64,000 bases of DNA, taken from NCBI RefSeq assembly GCF_017654505.1, contig NC_054543.1:27654747-27718746 (forward strand), written 5' to 3'. The DNA is from Polyodon spathula. Lineage: Eukaryota > Chordata > Actinopteri > Acipenseriformes > Polyodontidae. Shown in pieces: positions 1 through 11,773 of this stretch; the stretch's first letter is position 1; every line of letters starts with the position of its first letter. The position numbers were made by a program, and so were the translations under genes. The notes beneath the pieces are model-generated. The model worked only from the letters and a program-made list of their open reading frames with translations, made no database searches and was not told the origin of the DNA.

Positions 1-554
1 TATTAATGCTTGTGGCAGAGTAGCTGTCTGCCGTGCATTCGCTGCTGAGTGACAGGCATGGAGGTTGAAGTTGATAGGTGAACAGGATTTATTTTCATAG
101 CAACACACTGAACAGCTCATGTGACCCTACCAGCAATGGCAGCGGATGAAGCACATACAACACAGTGTACGAAAACTTTGGTAGGACCTACAATCTCTGA
201 ACTAATCTTCTCTGTTCAATAATAAACTAATGTTGCTGAAGAGGTTGATCACGGTGGATAAACGGTTAGGGCGGACATGTGACGGGTGGATCCTCAATGG
301 ATTACTGTAAATGTAATTTGAATCGCCATTGGTACTGTGATACTGTCTCATACAACACAGTACAGTATTTAATTCAGAGAAATTAAATCAACCAATATTG
401 AAATATGTTCCGGTACGTGACAAGCAAGGCCTCTCGTTTTCAAACAAGTTATTTCTCACTAAAGATCTGCAAGTCACTAAAATCAGCATGTTTACTGCAT
501 TGTATGTAGCACGACAGACACTCTAATGTGACATTAAATATGCTACAACACCAG
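1..554. other. unassigned sequence
   Basis: No coding region, structured repeat or RNA gene is recognised. It is ordinary AT-rich sequence leading into a minus-strand LINE fragment. Confidence 0.5.
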
Positions 555-1010
555 TACAATATAAGAACACAACAAAAGCAACAGGCCAGTTGGCTCATTG
601 AGGCTTGTCCAGTTCCCAGTAGCTGACTGACCTCAGAACTCCATCCAGCTAGTCCTTAGGAATCCCAGCGACTAAGCAGCTTCCCATTCCTCCCATCCAT
701 TTCTTATCCTCCAATGTGAATCTGCTTCCAGTCTGGTCTCCCCTAATCCATCTTTGTTCAAAACTAAATAGGTTCTGTTCCCTCATACCTTTTAGTACAG
801 GTTTTAGTGTGATTGCTCTTAGCTGGACTCTCTCCAAAGCTGCAATGTCCTTTAAGTAATGCAGGCACCAATTCCATGCGGCCTCACCAGTGGGTTAAGC
901 AAGCTCATCATAACCTCCCTGGATTTATACACTGTTAAGTATACATCATAGCTACACTTAGCTATACACCAAGCCTTTTTAATTGATGTTCACATCCCAA
1001 GTTATTTCGA
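555..1010 (-). pseudogene. CR1/L2-like LINE reverse transcriptase, C-terminal fragment and 3' tail
   Basis: Read on the minus strand, this is a relic of the region downstream of the polymerase core of a non-LTR retrotransposon. A stretch reading KDIAALERVQLRAITLKPV and then LFSFEQRWIRGD (about 835-700) matches the family pattern, DIxxLExVQRRAT...GLFSLExRRLRGDLI, of CR1/L2-like LINEs. The plus-strand left edge (555-600) corresponds to the LINE 3' tail, which reads as a minus-strand phrase ending in a run like TTGTTGTGTTCTTAT. The same kind of tail closes the fragment at 24.2 kb. No palm-domain motif remains and the reading frame is short, so this is a 5'-truncated dead insertion. The right boundary is approximate. 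LINE origin is fairly secure; the exact clade is inferred. Confidence 0.68.
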
Positions 1011-2294
1011 CACTTTATGCCATGCTACAGGACAACTGGGACACATCTACTGCGCATTGTATCTAATCTTGTTGTGCTTTATCAACAATGGAACCATAGA
1101 GCCACTTAACTACTAGGAGGCAGCATATTAGAAACTACCCATATACAGTTGACTCACGGCTGGTCTAAATTGACAGAAGTCAGGGTCAGTCCATTCAGCA
1201 TCCACGACAAATAGTAGGCATGCATTTCATTTTCTGCTTTAAGATTACAAGAGTCTCAGTGCACATTAATATCTGAAGAGTCAAGTGAGAAACATACTCA
1301 TTATTTGGTTTAAAAATGTGTCACTTATGCAGCCTTCTTCTGTGCACAAGTTCATTAAACAGTACAGCATTTCCAAATTAATCCAAAGTACATTCAACTG
1401 TTGCCACTACTGTAGAAAGTTCTACACCCTCTCCAAATGCTTTGAAATGGATCCACCTATTTTAGGATTACTGTATAAGGTTCAATGTTGATTCAATAAA
1501 CAAACAATGAAGACAGAAAAAAGACCACTGAAGCTTGCTGCATTAACCAGTCAACTGCGTAAAACTATAGGAATGTTATATAGACAAATTATATCGCATG
1601 GTCCAGAGTAAGTGATTAGAAGACTGTGATGGCAGATCATATTCTAACCAATTCTGGCTTATCGCTCTTAGAGGTTTGATATTTTTTTGTTACTCTGAAG
1701 TTGTGGGGGAAATGCGGGAGGGACGGCAAAATACAATTGCATATACAAGTAGACCCAGAATAAAAGGTCAGAAAACGCCTGCGTCAGACTGTGCAACTGC
1801 AACCAGAGCACCGCAGTACTGACGTGTTAATTTTTTTTGTGAATGTGAACCCAATTACAAAAGGGCTTGCATAGCAGTATGCAGGATAGAGGAATGCTAT
1901 GTACATTCATGCATCTTACCATGCTGATACGTCAAGAGTGACTCGCTGCCACTCTGCTCTAGAACAGTCCAAATGCCACAAGTTCAAGCCATACACAGCG
2001 ATTGCTGCTGACCCAGAGTGAACTGACTGAAACAAAAGACCCTCACAAACATCCTTGTCCAGCTAAAAGGACTGCATTGCAGGACTATTTTACAGCAGAA
2101 TAGAAAACTGCTTTGATAGGCCCGGTCTTGGGAACTTAAGGCAATCATATTCACGATGCAACTAAGATCACAAAGAGAGTATTGAGGACAGAACTGAAAA
2201 TGATCTGCCTGGGATGATGCATCCCAAGGCTTTCAGCAAGGGAATTCTTCTCTTCTTCTCTTTTAACCCTAGTAATATCATTAACTTTATAAAA

Positions 2295-2295
<1 letters not shown>
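1011..2295. other. unassigned sequence
   Basis: No feature can be supported. The short open frames are of random length and composition. Confidence 0.45.
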
Positions 2296-2346
<51 letters not shown>

Positions 2347-2365
2347 GATATATATATATATATAA
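2296..2365. repeat. (TA)n microsatellite, interrupted
   Basis: An uninterrupted TA array of about 50 bp is followed by a CG interruption at 2346-2347 and a further TA array to 2365. The Tyr-Ile open frame across it is an artefact of the repeat. Confidence 0.95.
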
Positions 2366-2644
2366 CTATGCTACAAATATAAAAGCATACATTGATTATG
2401 CGGTCATAATATGATCACTAAAATAGAACTTGAAGAAACCTGGAATTGAGAAAACAGGAAATAAGAACAAGGTTGTATTTATCAAGATTACATTTCAAGA
2501 ACTTTTACTAGTGGCGTCCATGAATATTCCATAATTCATTTACATTTGTATCATTTAAAAATAAACAACTGTTAGTAAACAGACAAACTAGACCATGTCC
2601 ATGAATATACTGGCTCCATTCCAATACACAAAATTGGTGTTGAA

Positions 2645-3096
2645 TAACACTATGTAACAAAATTTTTGTTCCTGGGTAGTAAGTGTTATTTTCTAATTGC
2701 TTATGCCTTAAAAGTATAGAAAATGGCTATTATTCCCCACCAACTTTGCTTTTGTGACCAGGACAGTGATATTTCAAAATATCACTATTTCCAATGGGAA
2801 AACGGGCAAATGTGTGTCTTTTCGTTCACATAAAGTCAGAAAAAAACAACATTGAATCCAAATTAACATGTATTTGTATGTATTTACAGTATAATCGTAA
2901 ATCTCGAAAAACTACTGTTTACTTTGGATTCATATGTTGTTTTTTTCTGACTTTATGTGAACGAAAAGACACATATTTGCCTGTTTTCCCACTGGAAATA
3001 GTGATATTTTCTATACTTTTGAGGCATAAGCAATTAGGAAATAACACTTACCACCCAGGAACAAAAAAAATAAATAATAATTGTTACACAGTGTAA
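2645..3096. mobile_element. Fold-back MITE (446 bp palindromic element) with 3-bp TAA duplication
   Basis: The element runs 2648-3093 and is almost wholly an inverted repeat. The left end CACTATGTAAC faces a right end GTTACACAGTG, and each end is bordered outside by TAA (2645-2647, 3094-3096). The arms (about 2648-2862 and 2923-3093) pair through blocks such as TTCGTTCACATAAAGTCAG around an unpaired centre of about 60 bp. The left arm carries about 56 bp (2725-2780) absent from the right arm, including a small inner palindrome, so the right arm probably lost it. No transposase is present. CACTA/CACTG termini with a 3-bp duplication fit CMC/EnSpm-like elements; the TAA duplication would also fit PIF/Harbinger. 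The superfamily is therefore open, but the fold-back structure is seen directly. Confidence 0.82.
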
Positions 3097-5030
3097 TCAA
3101 TTAATTGCAAACATCTGCAACGGGGCAGAGGCTAGGTGTGAACCAGCAACATTTCTAACCTCCAAATATTCAGCAGTGAAGAAAACCAACACCCTCAACC
3201 AACCATAGTAAAGAAACTAACTCCACAGCAAAACGAGAATAGCATGAAAAACCATGACAACAACAAACACTGCCCACAACAAAAACAGCAATGTCAGCAA
3301 CAGACACTGACTCAAAAGACAATGATCACCACAAACAAACATTTTGCGCAAAACATTTAACGATTGTCAAAAATATACAGGTCAAATATAAATGTCAGTT
3401 TTAGCACTCAGTGCAGGCTAGTTTATTTCATATTCAGTAGGTACTTCTTCACAGTCTTTTCTATATAAAATGAAATGCTGTCTTCTACACAAATACATGT
3501 TTCAACACTTTATAAAATGTGACGGAGGGATCTTATGATGCCTTTTCTGATTGGTTACAAACATTCCTTATATGACAAAGTTGAAACGTTTAAAGTTTTA
3601 TGAAATTACAGTAAATGGAAACTAACAGCCCTTGTTTAAACTACCTCCTATCGAACAGACTACTGTGCCAGCTCTAGAAGTGCTGTAAGCACATTGAAAG
3701 GATCTTCAGGTGATGTTTTAAGTGACATACGTTGCATATTAGTAATGCACTATCAAAGCGATTGCTGCAAGTCGAAAGATTCACAGATATTTTGTGAGCT
3801 ATTAATTGTCTTAAGATTGAACAAACTAGTGTTGCACAGATTTAGTCCATATCCAGATAAACAAAAGGAATCTCACTGTAAAACACAATCTACCTGTTTT
3901 ATACCTTGAATGCTGGTTATCACAAATCACAAAAATCTACACCTGGCATACATATATATGAGATGACTGGTGATAAAAGTATGACAAGCATATGGTTGGG
4001 CTGGTTTATTTACTGTACATCTGTGATTGAACCTGTGACACATTTACAACTGTGCGGTACGTCACAATATAAACTGTCAACTTTTTATCTTTTCACAAAT
4101 CCTCTCAGAATCCTAACAGAATGAACGTTTGGTCACTCAGTAGCAGTTTCAAAATGTGCTGTAAATAACACTTCTTGCAAATATTATATTATTTCTAGAA
4201 TAGGATTTTAAAATCCACTTCCGAATGTGTACATTAACAGGAAAATACTAGTAAACTATTCCCAAATGTCATCTAGGAAGCATGTCATACTTAGTGGCTT
4301 TCATGGTGGGTTATACTTATGTTACTGCTCCAAATCCGTCAATGGCCAGCCACTACTACTTTACAAACTGTATCAGCAAAGACGGGTTTATCATTATAAA
4401 TGCTTTATACAGCATACCATAAAACATGTGTAGTAAAACATAGTGAGTGAAAGAACAGATATATTGTGGCATTCACAGGCAAGCATGTGCAGCAATGTGC
4501 AGTATGAAAAAGTATCTTAAAAACCATGGTAACGCACATTAAATATATTGTACCAGACTGGGAAAATGCTAAATTAAGCTTGCTTATTGTATTTATTATT
4601 TCTTTTTTTTTCATCAAGTGACTTGGGAATAATTCCTCACTGAGAGCAAGGTCTCATTTCTAGTGAGTTCCCAGGGAAGAGACAGCAAACAACGTACAAC
4701 AGAAAAACACAAAAGTAGACACTTACTGTAAGTGATACATTAGCAGCAAAATTTATGTTAACCTGACATTCAAAGCAAGCTTTATTTACAACATATTTTG
4801 AAACTATCTATGCAGCTAGTTACTAAAACTCCATTCTTTTAGGACAGTGAAATGGTTTGTGAAAGGATAAAAGCACACATACAAGGACCAACAAAAAACT
4901 TAAACGTTCACCTGTCCGCATCTTTAGTCCTGTTTACAGTCCTCTCCAGAAGAACACTACAATGTGTTGACTCTAGACAAATGGCTAGCCACGCTATCTT
5001 AAAACCACTTTCTGTGACAAACTAGGAGGA
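3097..5030. other. unassigned sequence
   Basis: AT-rich sequence with scattered short open frames on both strands. No domain, repeat unit or RNA structure is recognised. Confidence 0.45.
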
Positions 5031-5400
5031 CAGTGGGAAGCCTCGGGGCCCTTTCTCTTGTCTGTGGGGCTCTGTTTCGAGCAGGGGTTCAGGAAGGGCC
5101 GTTGCATGATCGATTGAAGAAAGATATAGAGACAACGTCTGACACAGGAGATTTTCTGAACAGAACTGTAACTCTATATTCCCAACGGAGTTGTGAAAGA
5201 ACAGTGCATGTCTGAAAGAAATAGGCTGCTGCTGTTATCAGAGAGAAGTCTCCCTCTGGATCGATGCATTTGAGCTTAATAGCGTTTTGCTTCATCGGAC
5301 AGCTCGACCACGCCTCTGGATACTTCAGGTCACAGCCAATCAGATTAGCCCCTCTTTTGACCATTATGTCACTCCCCTGACAAATCTTGTTCATTATCGT
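5031..5400. promoter_or_regulatory. Candidate regulatory block with CCAAT box
   Basis: This block is less AT-rich and more complex than its surroundings. It carries a consensus CCAAT motif in AGCCAATCAG (core 5336-5340) and a GT/CACC-like box CCACGCCTC (5308-5316). Moderately long open frames occur on both strands (60, 91 and 101 codons), none resembling a known protein. It could be a promoter, a conserved non-coding element or an unrecognised repeat. Nothing in the sequence decides among these. Confidence 0.2.
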
Positions 5401-7220
5401 AAGATGATGCTTTCTTTGTTTGTTTTTTCCACCATAAACCCATCACAGCTACTAGAGCACACATGTTCATCACAGAGACTGCTCAAACACATTTCCAGGG
5501 GACTTGAAAATATTGACTACTATATTAGGCCAATGTGGGATCTTTTGACTTTCCTGTACTGAAACGCATTGTATCTACTGTAAGCTATAGTTGGAACTGA
5601 TATGACTGTGTGCAGTTATCATAAAATGCTGGGCTTTCTACCGTCTTTGACCTCTCATTGTTCTACAATAATCTGCATTAAACACCACTCTATCATATAT
5701 TCCACTGAGACAGTTCTGTCTCAGTAGTATTGTATGTATTGATAACCAGTAATTGTCGTATATTATCTCACCATACACTAAAATTGAAATGCTTGTACTG
5801 TAGCCTCTTTGGAACCAATCTAGATTAAAATCAAGTCCATCGCTACAGAAACTACAGATGAAGCAAGATACAGGTGGAGTTTTAAGGAAAAAATCTTAAA
5901 CACATTTTCCAAATAGTATGATTGTGAAGTTGAAGCTGTTGGTCCCTATTCAAAAAGCTCAGACTCATTTAAAGAATGTTTTTTCATCTGAGCTGCCTGG
6001 CTGCCACACCCACCACTACTTTCAAGACACTGGCCTTACTGCCTCTAGCCTCTGGCCTCCCGTTTAATGTTACATCAAAAGATAAGGACACTGTTAATGA
6101 TTTTAAGAAATCCACAGCGTTGTCCCTGTAGCTACATTGTATTGAATGAGCAAAACAGAAAGACTAGCTGTTCTTTTAATAGGACCGAGGACAGAGGTCA
6201 TGGTTGCAGAAACGAAATAGATGGTGGAAGCTTGGGTAGAGGATGGATTTTCAGTCTAATCATGTTTTTGTGACCAGTCACAACTGTTAATGGACTAATC
6301 AACTGAAAGAATCCTTACTTGTTTTTTTTTTTGTTTTGGTACGAAGTATTAAACTAGGAATGCACTTGAACATTCTTTCAAAATTCTAATACCTGATATA
6401 ATTTAAAATTGGTAGAAAAAAACAGAATTAGCACTGTGTAACAGTACAGAAATCTCTCAGGAGTAAAATTAACCTGGTACCCCATCAAATTCGGTTGTTC
6501 AGTGCTGTATAACGTGCTTTATTTATTGAAGCTGTCAAAGGAATATCCTACATTTCAAGCAATGTATGTTCGAATATTCAAATATCGGTTCCAGTGCTTT
6601 ATAATTAGTGTGGCGTTGCGAGTCTTGCGAAGGTCTCGTGATTCAAGAAGAGTGATGTATCTGGAGCAAAGCTTACAGCAGCCACCTTTAGTAGGCCTCA
6701 AGCAAGTCTTGTGTAACCGGTTGCGTTTCAAAGTTTGGAGCGAGTCATAACTTGTAATCATGTATAAAACTAACTGCTGTCACATCCCTAATAATAAAAC
6801 AGTGTTCTTTTTCCAGTTTGGTAGATTAACTGCAAAGACTGCTAGCAAGTACTGTATGTTTCTTGTTTTTGTTGTTACTATGCAGTCTGTTAAACCCTAT
6901 TGTATGTTTTATAATATATTTCATGCCGGCATCTAGTGCTTTCTGAGTAATAATGGTATTCTTTTATTGTTGAATGTGAGTTTATGTTTAAAGTTTTTAT
7001 TTATTTATTTAAATTATGGGTGTAACTCTGACTTATGTTTGAGTAAATACTGTACCACTGGGGGATGTTAATAAATCTGTCAGTAGAGTGGAAAGGCTGA
7101 AATATGGATAAATACAGATGAAAATATATGTAGTTACATTTTGAACTGAACACGATTGTGGGAAACTGGAGTGTTAATCTGTCAGACGAGTGTAATATCC
7201 TTACTAGAGCGCTTTTATAC
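5401..7220. other. unassigned sequence
   Basis: No supported feature. A short TTTA run lies at about 6996-7010. Confidence 0.45.
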
Positions 7221-7255
7221 AAAAAATAAATAAATAAATAAATAAATAAATAAAT
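7221..7255. repeat. (AAAT)n microsatellite
   Basis: About eight tandem copies of a tetranucleotide AAAT unit. Confidence 0.95.
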
Positions 7256-8394
7256 CCACTGCATGAAAAACACTTAATGCCCATACAAAGTTTATTCAAA
7301 TTTGGACAAAGCAGTTCTGAAGATAGCCTTCATTAGTCCAAATAAGCAAAAACCAGAACTCATGACCTGAATTCTTCTATACACAAAAAAATGTCCAAAC
7401 AAAGCTAGAAATGTAAGCCTGATACACATGCATGCATGCGGGCCTCCTGTATATGTAATGGGTCTACATCTGTAGACTGTATTAGCAAGTCAAGGCAATG
7501 CCACCAGACCATTGATGATGCACATAGTTTATAAATTATATAAAGACAGCCAGAGGGCAATGATGCAAAAGAAAAACTAAAATCAAAAGTGAAACGCACC
7601 CTATGCTTCACTGTCACAGTATTAAAAAGTAATACCAAGGAATATGATTTTCTGTGAAATGTAAGAAAAACATGACCCCATTTCCTGTAGAACAGAAATG
7701 TTTTCATTGTTTCATGAAGACAGTCTCTGGAAATCCCTTGAAGTTAAATACAAGTTACAACACCAGGAAAATAGTAGCTTTAAATAGCAAGCATTTGGAG
7801 GTCCAGGTGAGGCTTTTAAAAGTGTTTTCAAACATAGATATGCCTATTGTAAATGTCCTCTCTCACAAGACATAATTTGGCAAAAACCTACTTATTACTG
7901 TGACTGTTCTGAAAATAATTATTTCACTTCACTTATATCCCCATACTGAACCCTTTATTAATTAGGGAGTGTCTACTTGGTAATCCATGAAAACTATTCT
8001 TGTATTTATGTTACCGTACAAGGATAGATGCAAAATTGCACATTTTTGTGTTGCTCATTAAATTTGAATATAAATGGCATCTCTGTTGTTTTGTGGAAAG
8101 CTGTTGTAAATCAGTTGCAAGTCAACTTCTGTCACTGAGGGAAAACCAGCAGATCTAACCCAAAAATCACGGATGTTTCACAAAGAATAATGGTCTCAAA
8201 TGTGATGCTTCTGCTGGGCCACCCTGATTGAAATAATTGAGGAATGGTCATGTGTCATTCCAGAACAATGTACACACCTTGCAGACTTAACAAGTTGCTA
8301 TTTCATCAGTCCATGCTAGCCCAACACCCTACTGATGGTGCATTTTCAGGTTGACCTATTAAATTAAATAAGTTAAAACCAATGCTTTAAAATC
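7256..8394. other. unassigned sequence
   Basis: No gene, repeat or structure is recognised. Confidence 0.45.
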
Positions 8395-8530
8395 TACCGC
8401 AGCTGTGTCCAATCCTGGTCCTGGAGGGCCATTCCACTCCAGGTTTAACAGGTACAATGGGATGTTTAACTGCTTCAGGGTCAGGATGGAGGTTTAATTG
8501 GTTCAATTTAACAATTTAGAACATCTGTGG
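8395..8530. repeat. Dispersed-repeat-like segment
   Basis: The segment contains the phrase TCCAATCCTGGTCCTGGAGG, which I associate with a widespread fish dispersed repeat. This recognition is from memory and the boundaries are approximate. The following open frame (8498-8782) does not resemble a known protein. Confidence 0.35.
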
Positions 8531-9027
8531 AACAAAGACAAGGACTGGAAGGGCCAACTGATCTATTTTATTACCCTTTTAGCTGCATTACTGACCCTCT
8601 CCTTAAAGATGCAAGCTCTTCATATATGTTTTGTCGTTTGGGTTATAAAAAAAAAAATAGTTATCTTACCCATAGATGTCGCATCTTTACAGTCCACTTT
8701 TGACATTCAATTCATGGATATGTATTTCATATCACATAAAAAGGTACCACATCTGGGATCTGGGGAAATCTGGCACAAATGAACCCCTACTTATCAGTAT
8801 AACCTAATTTTTTGTGTTGCACTAAAGATTTCTATGAGTAAAAAGGGCGAGGGTGCTCATGTATCTATTAAAAACTTTCCAATTATGGTTTTTCTGACTG
8901 CCTCTCACACTCTAGGTTCATCATTTACCCAAATGAAAGCAGTACCCTAAGGAAGCAGGAATTATATGGTATTTGCTGATGCACAGAGAATAGGAGAGAA
9001 GCATTGGGCCAAGGGGTACCTTACCAG
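8531..9027. other. unassigned sequence
   Basis: Nothing recognised. Confidence 0.45.
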
Positions 9028-9275
9028 GTTGACCAGTGTGTCCTCGACTCACCAGCGACCCATGTGATCTGGCCTGGCATATGCAGGCTTGCCCAGAGAT
9101 GCGTTGTCCTACGATGCTGTAGCTCTGGGTTTGGCTGCAATAGCGGGTCTGCAGATTGAAAAAAAACGGTCGGCTGACGGCTCATGCTTCGGAGGACAGC
9201 ATGTGTTCATCTTCGCCGCTCCCGAGTCAGAGCAGGGGTGGTAGGTCGTAATGGGGGGATGGGGGGAATGGAGCG
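9028..9275 (+). mobile_element. SINE-like dispersed repeat, copy 1
   Basis: This segment aligns by eye over about 240 bp with 38691-38998. Shared blocks include GCGGTCGGCTGA, GGAGGACAGC and CCGCTCCCGAGTCAG (9216-9230 here). Copy 1 lacks about 13 bp present in copy 2 after GCAGGCTTGC. It is not followed by an obvious A-rich tail. Size, GC-richer composition and dispersal suggest a SINE, but I could not place convincing pol III A and B boxes. I recall similar sequence from sturgeon genomes; that is memory, not a search. Confidence 0.6.
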
Positions 9276-10745
9276 ATATTTATTTAAGTGATTATATTGA
9301 TTGCTATTTTGTTGCTTAACTGGCAGCCCTAATACATATATAATGAATATTCAATGAATATGAATATTTGAATTCCAATACTTACAGATATATTAAAAGA
9401 AAAAAAAAAACAAAGTTCAATAACAGTTTCAATGTTACTGTTGTGAATAAAATGTTAACACCAGTCTGGTCTTGTAAAGCACACAGTGCAGTACTTCGTC
9501 ACCATACACCCTCTCTTCATGTGTAATAGAGGGTCAGGTTTCACCTATAGGGAGCAGAAGCTCCAGTTAAGGGTGACCTACTGGACCCCTTTGTTTGTCT
9601 GTTTGGTGAGTCACTCAACACTTTGCTTACTCGCCCTGCTATTTTTGTGTGCTTTGTAGTATACTTAATTCAATGCTTACATCCTTTTTTTTTTTTTTTA
9701 CCGGAATACACGCACAGCATAATATTATTGTGTTTCTCTCAGCCAAAATAGAGGAGACTGTAACTATACACTATACAACAGTACAGTATTTATATTTAAA
9801 AAGTGACCCAGCTGTCATTTTGGTTGCCTATAAAGAAAAATGCCCACTGGTAAATTAAGGGGTTACTAGCTGCATTGATTATTTTAGGCATCATGGATGA
9901 ACAATACAAAAAGTAGTCCATATGGCTAACTGGTAAATGTGAAGAGGCTGTCGCTCTGGCATGTCTGCAAACTCTGTGAAAGGCAATAACTCACAAAAGA
10001 AGCCGGCCTCAGGCAGTCAGAGCGCTTTCTCTGTGAGAACTGCTCATCAGGAATGTCACACAGGCAGCATTTCTCATATGAGAAGAGAGCTTGGTGTGAA
10101 TGCACAGCATTCTTGCTATTGTCTGCAACACAGGGAATGTCAAAACTCAACAAAGGGGGACAGATCAAAGACTCCTTTTTGTTTCTTCTGTTTGTCTGAG
10201 CAGAGCGGCTGCTGAAGTACCTGTCTGAGATGCCCGCTCAAATCTAACTGGCAGCAGCCAATTGAACTGGAGACAGGCAGAAGGTTAAGCATGGTCCAGT
10301 GAGGTGCAACTCAGTAGCGTAATTAACCCCTGAAGGACCAATACATGGCAAGTATAACATGACTCTCCCACTGTAAGAGTTGAGGTCCTTTTATAGGCTG
10401 CTACTGTATGAAGTTGTTCTGGGGCGGTGCTGGTAGGGGGTTCGAAGCTTACTGTATAATAATACAGGTGCATGAGCTTCTTTCCTATATGCAAGATTAA
10501 GCAACACTCCACTCCACAGAGAGGCTTGGGCCTGGTTTGACCTCTCTCTTGCTCACCAGTTGTTAGTTTCTTGTTTTTATTTACTCTAATATCAGTTATC
10601 TTTGGGACACCCAACACTAAAGCTTGTTTGTGTGCTGGCCTGGTTTAGCTCCCACATTCTACTCTGGAAGTGGTTGAATTTCAGCTTACTGTCAGCTTCT
10701 TTACCAGAATTAATCAATTTATTTTACTGTATTAATGTTTTCCTT
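9276..10745. other. unassigned sequence, complex block near 9.93-10.26 kb
   Basis: No gene is recognised. Sequence at 9930-10260 has higher complexity and open frames of about 80 codons on both strands, which is as compatible with a conserved non-coding element as with chance. Confidence 0.35.
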
Positions 10746-10793
10746 TGTAAAGCGCCTTAAGATGTTTCATGTATGAAAGGCGCTACATACTGT
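10746..10793 (+). repeat. LINE/SINE 3' tail-like motif
   Basis: The segment reads GTAAAGCGCCTTAAGATG and then ATGAAAGGCGCTACATA. This pairing of two GCGC half-motifs is the common 3' tail of L2-type LINEs and the SINEs that use their machinery. It is short and isolated, so it is probably the end of a severely 5'-truncated insertion. Confidence 0.5.
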
Positions 10794-10879
10794 ATGACTA
10801 AGTTGTACTGTATAAAGCTTGAGAAATGCACATACTTACGTGTGGGACTAGCCTTACAAAGTTTATCTCAGAATTCTGG

Positions 10880-11060
10880 TCTGTATTTTTGCACTTTTCC
10901 CATGCTTTTCCCATGTTATACTATGCATTAACCATAGTTTACCCTAGTTTGTCATGTTTTTTAATATACTTTACCATACCTCTCTGTGCTTTATAATGCT
11001 TACCTATGTTTTACTGTGCTTTCACTTTGCTTTATCACACTTTCTATTATTTTACTATGG
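10880..11060. repeat. Degenerate pyrimidine-rich tandem repeat (CATGCTTTTCC / TTTACTATGCTTT type)
   Basis: Repeated imperfect units such as CCATGCTTTTCC, CATAGTTTACC and TTTACTGTGCTTTC follow one another with no fixed period. Similar strings occur in reverse orientation at about 12345-12440 and 34740-34830, which suggests a dispersed degenerate repeat family. Confidence 0.5.
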
Positions 11061-11745
11061 GACACTTACAAAGGTATTGCAGTGAAAACGTAATATAGAA
11101 AGTTATGCATTATTATGCACAATGTTGTGTAGCAATGCAAATAAACATCTTAGCCATGTCAGAGCAATACAATGCTTACTCCAACATACAGTAGATGCAT
11201 GATCGAGTACATTAAACCAAAAGAGTACACTTGAAGTGTAAAGATAAGTGCAAGCTCAAACAATTATACAGTATCTGCCCTGAACAATGCTTTATTTATT
11301 TTACAAAACAGAATGGTGACGACAAGCCAAAAAACTTGCTCCTTAAGGTATTAACCAAAAAACGATTGATCCCAAATCACAACGTAAAAATCAATTTTAT
11401 TTCAAAAGTTCTGAATAGGTATTTAAGCATGTGTGCTACTGTAGTATGACCATGAAAGATATGAAATGTTAATCAATAATAAAGCACTATTTATCAATAT
11501 GCCACAGTGAAATAAGTGCTCCATTTACATTATATAATTCAACACATTTTACAGTACGCTAAGTAGTACTGTATTATGCAATTCCACCCACTAATTATCA
11601 TTCTCTCTCCCCTCTTAGATATAAAAGCATTTAAATATGCACACACGTCTCTGTGTATAGCAGGACTGTAGCATGACAAACACCACTGTAAAAAGATACC
11701 CATATATTGTATCTTAAAACTTCAAAGAAATGAAAAACAAATGCC
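11061..11745. other. unassigned sequence
   Basis: Nothing recognised. Confidence 0.45.
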
Positions 11746-11773
11746 AAAAAAAAAAAAAAAAAAAAAAAAAAAA
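11746..11773 (+). repeat. poly(A) tract, 28 A
   Basis: An uninterrupted run of 28 A. No retroposed body is recognised directly upstream. Confidence 0.95.

Noticed and set aside
2794..3096. 100-codon open frame
   Set aside because: It spans the loop and right arm of the fold-back MITE and has no protein similarity.
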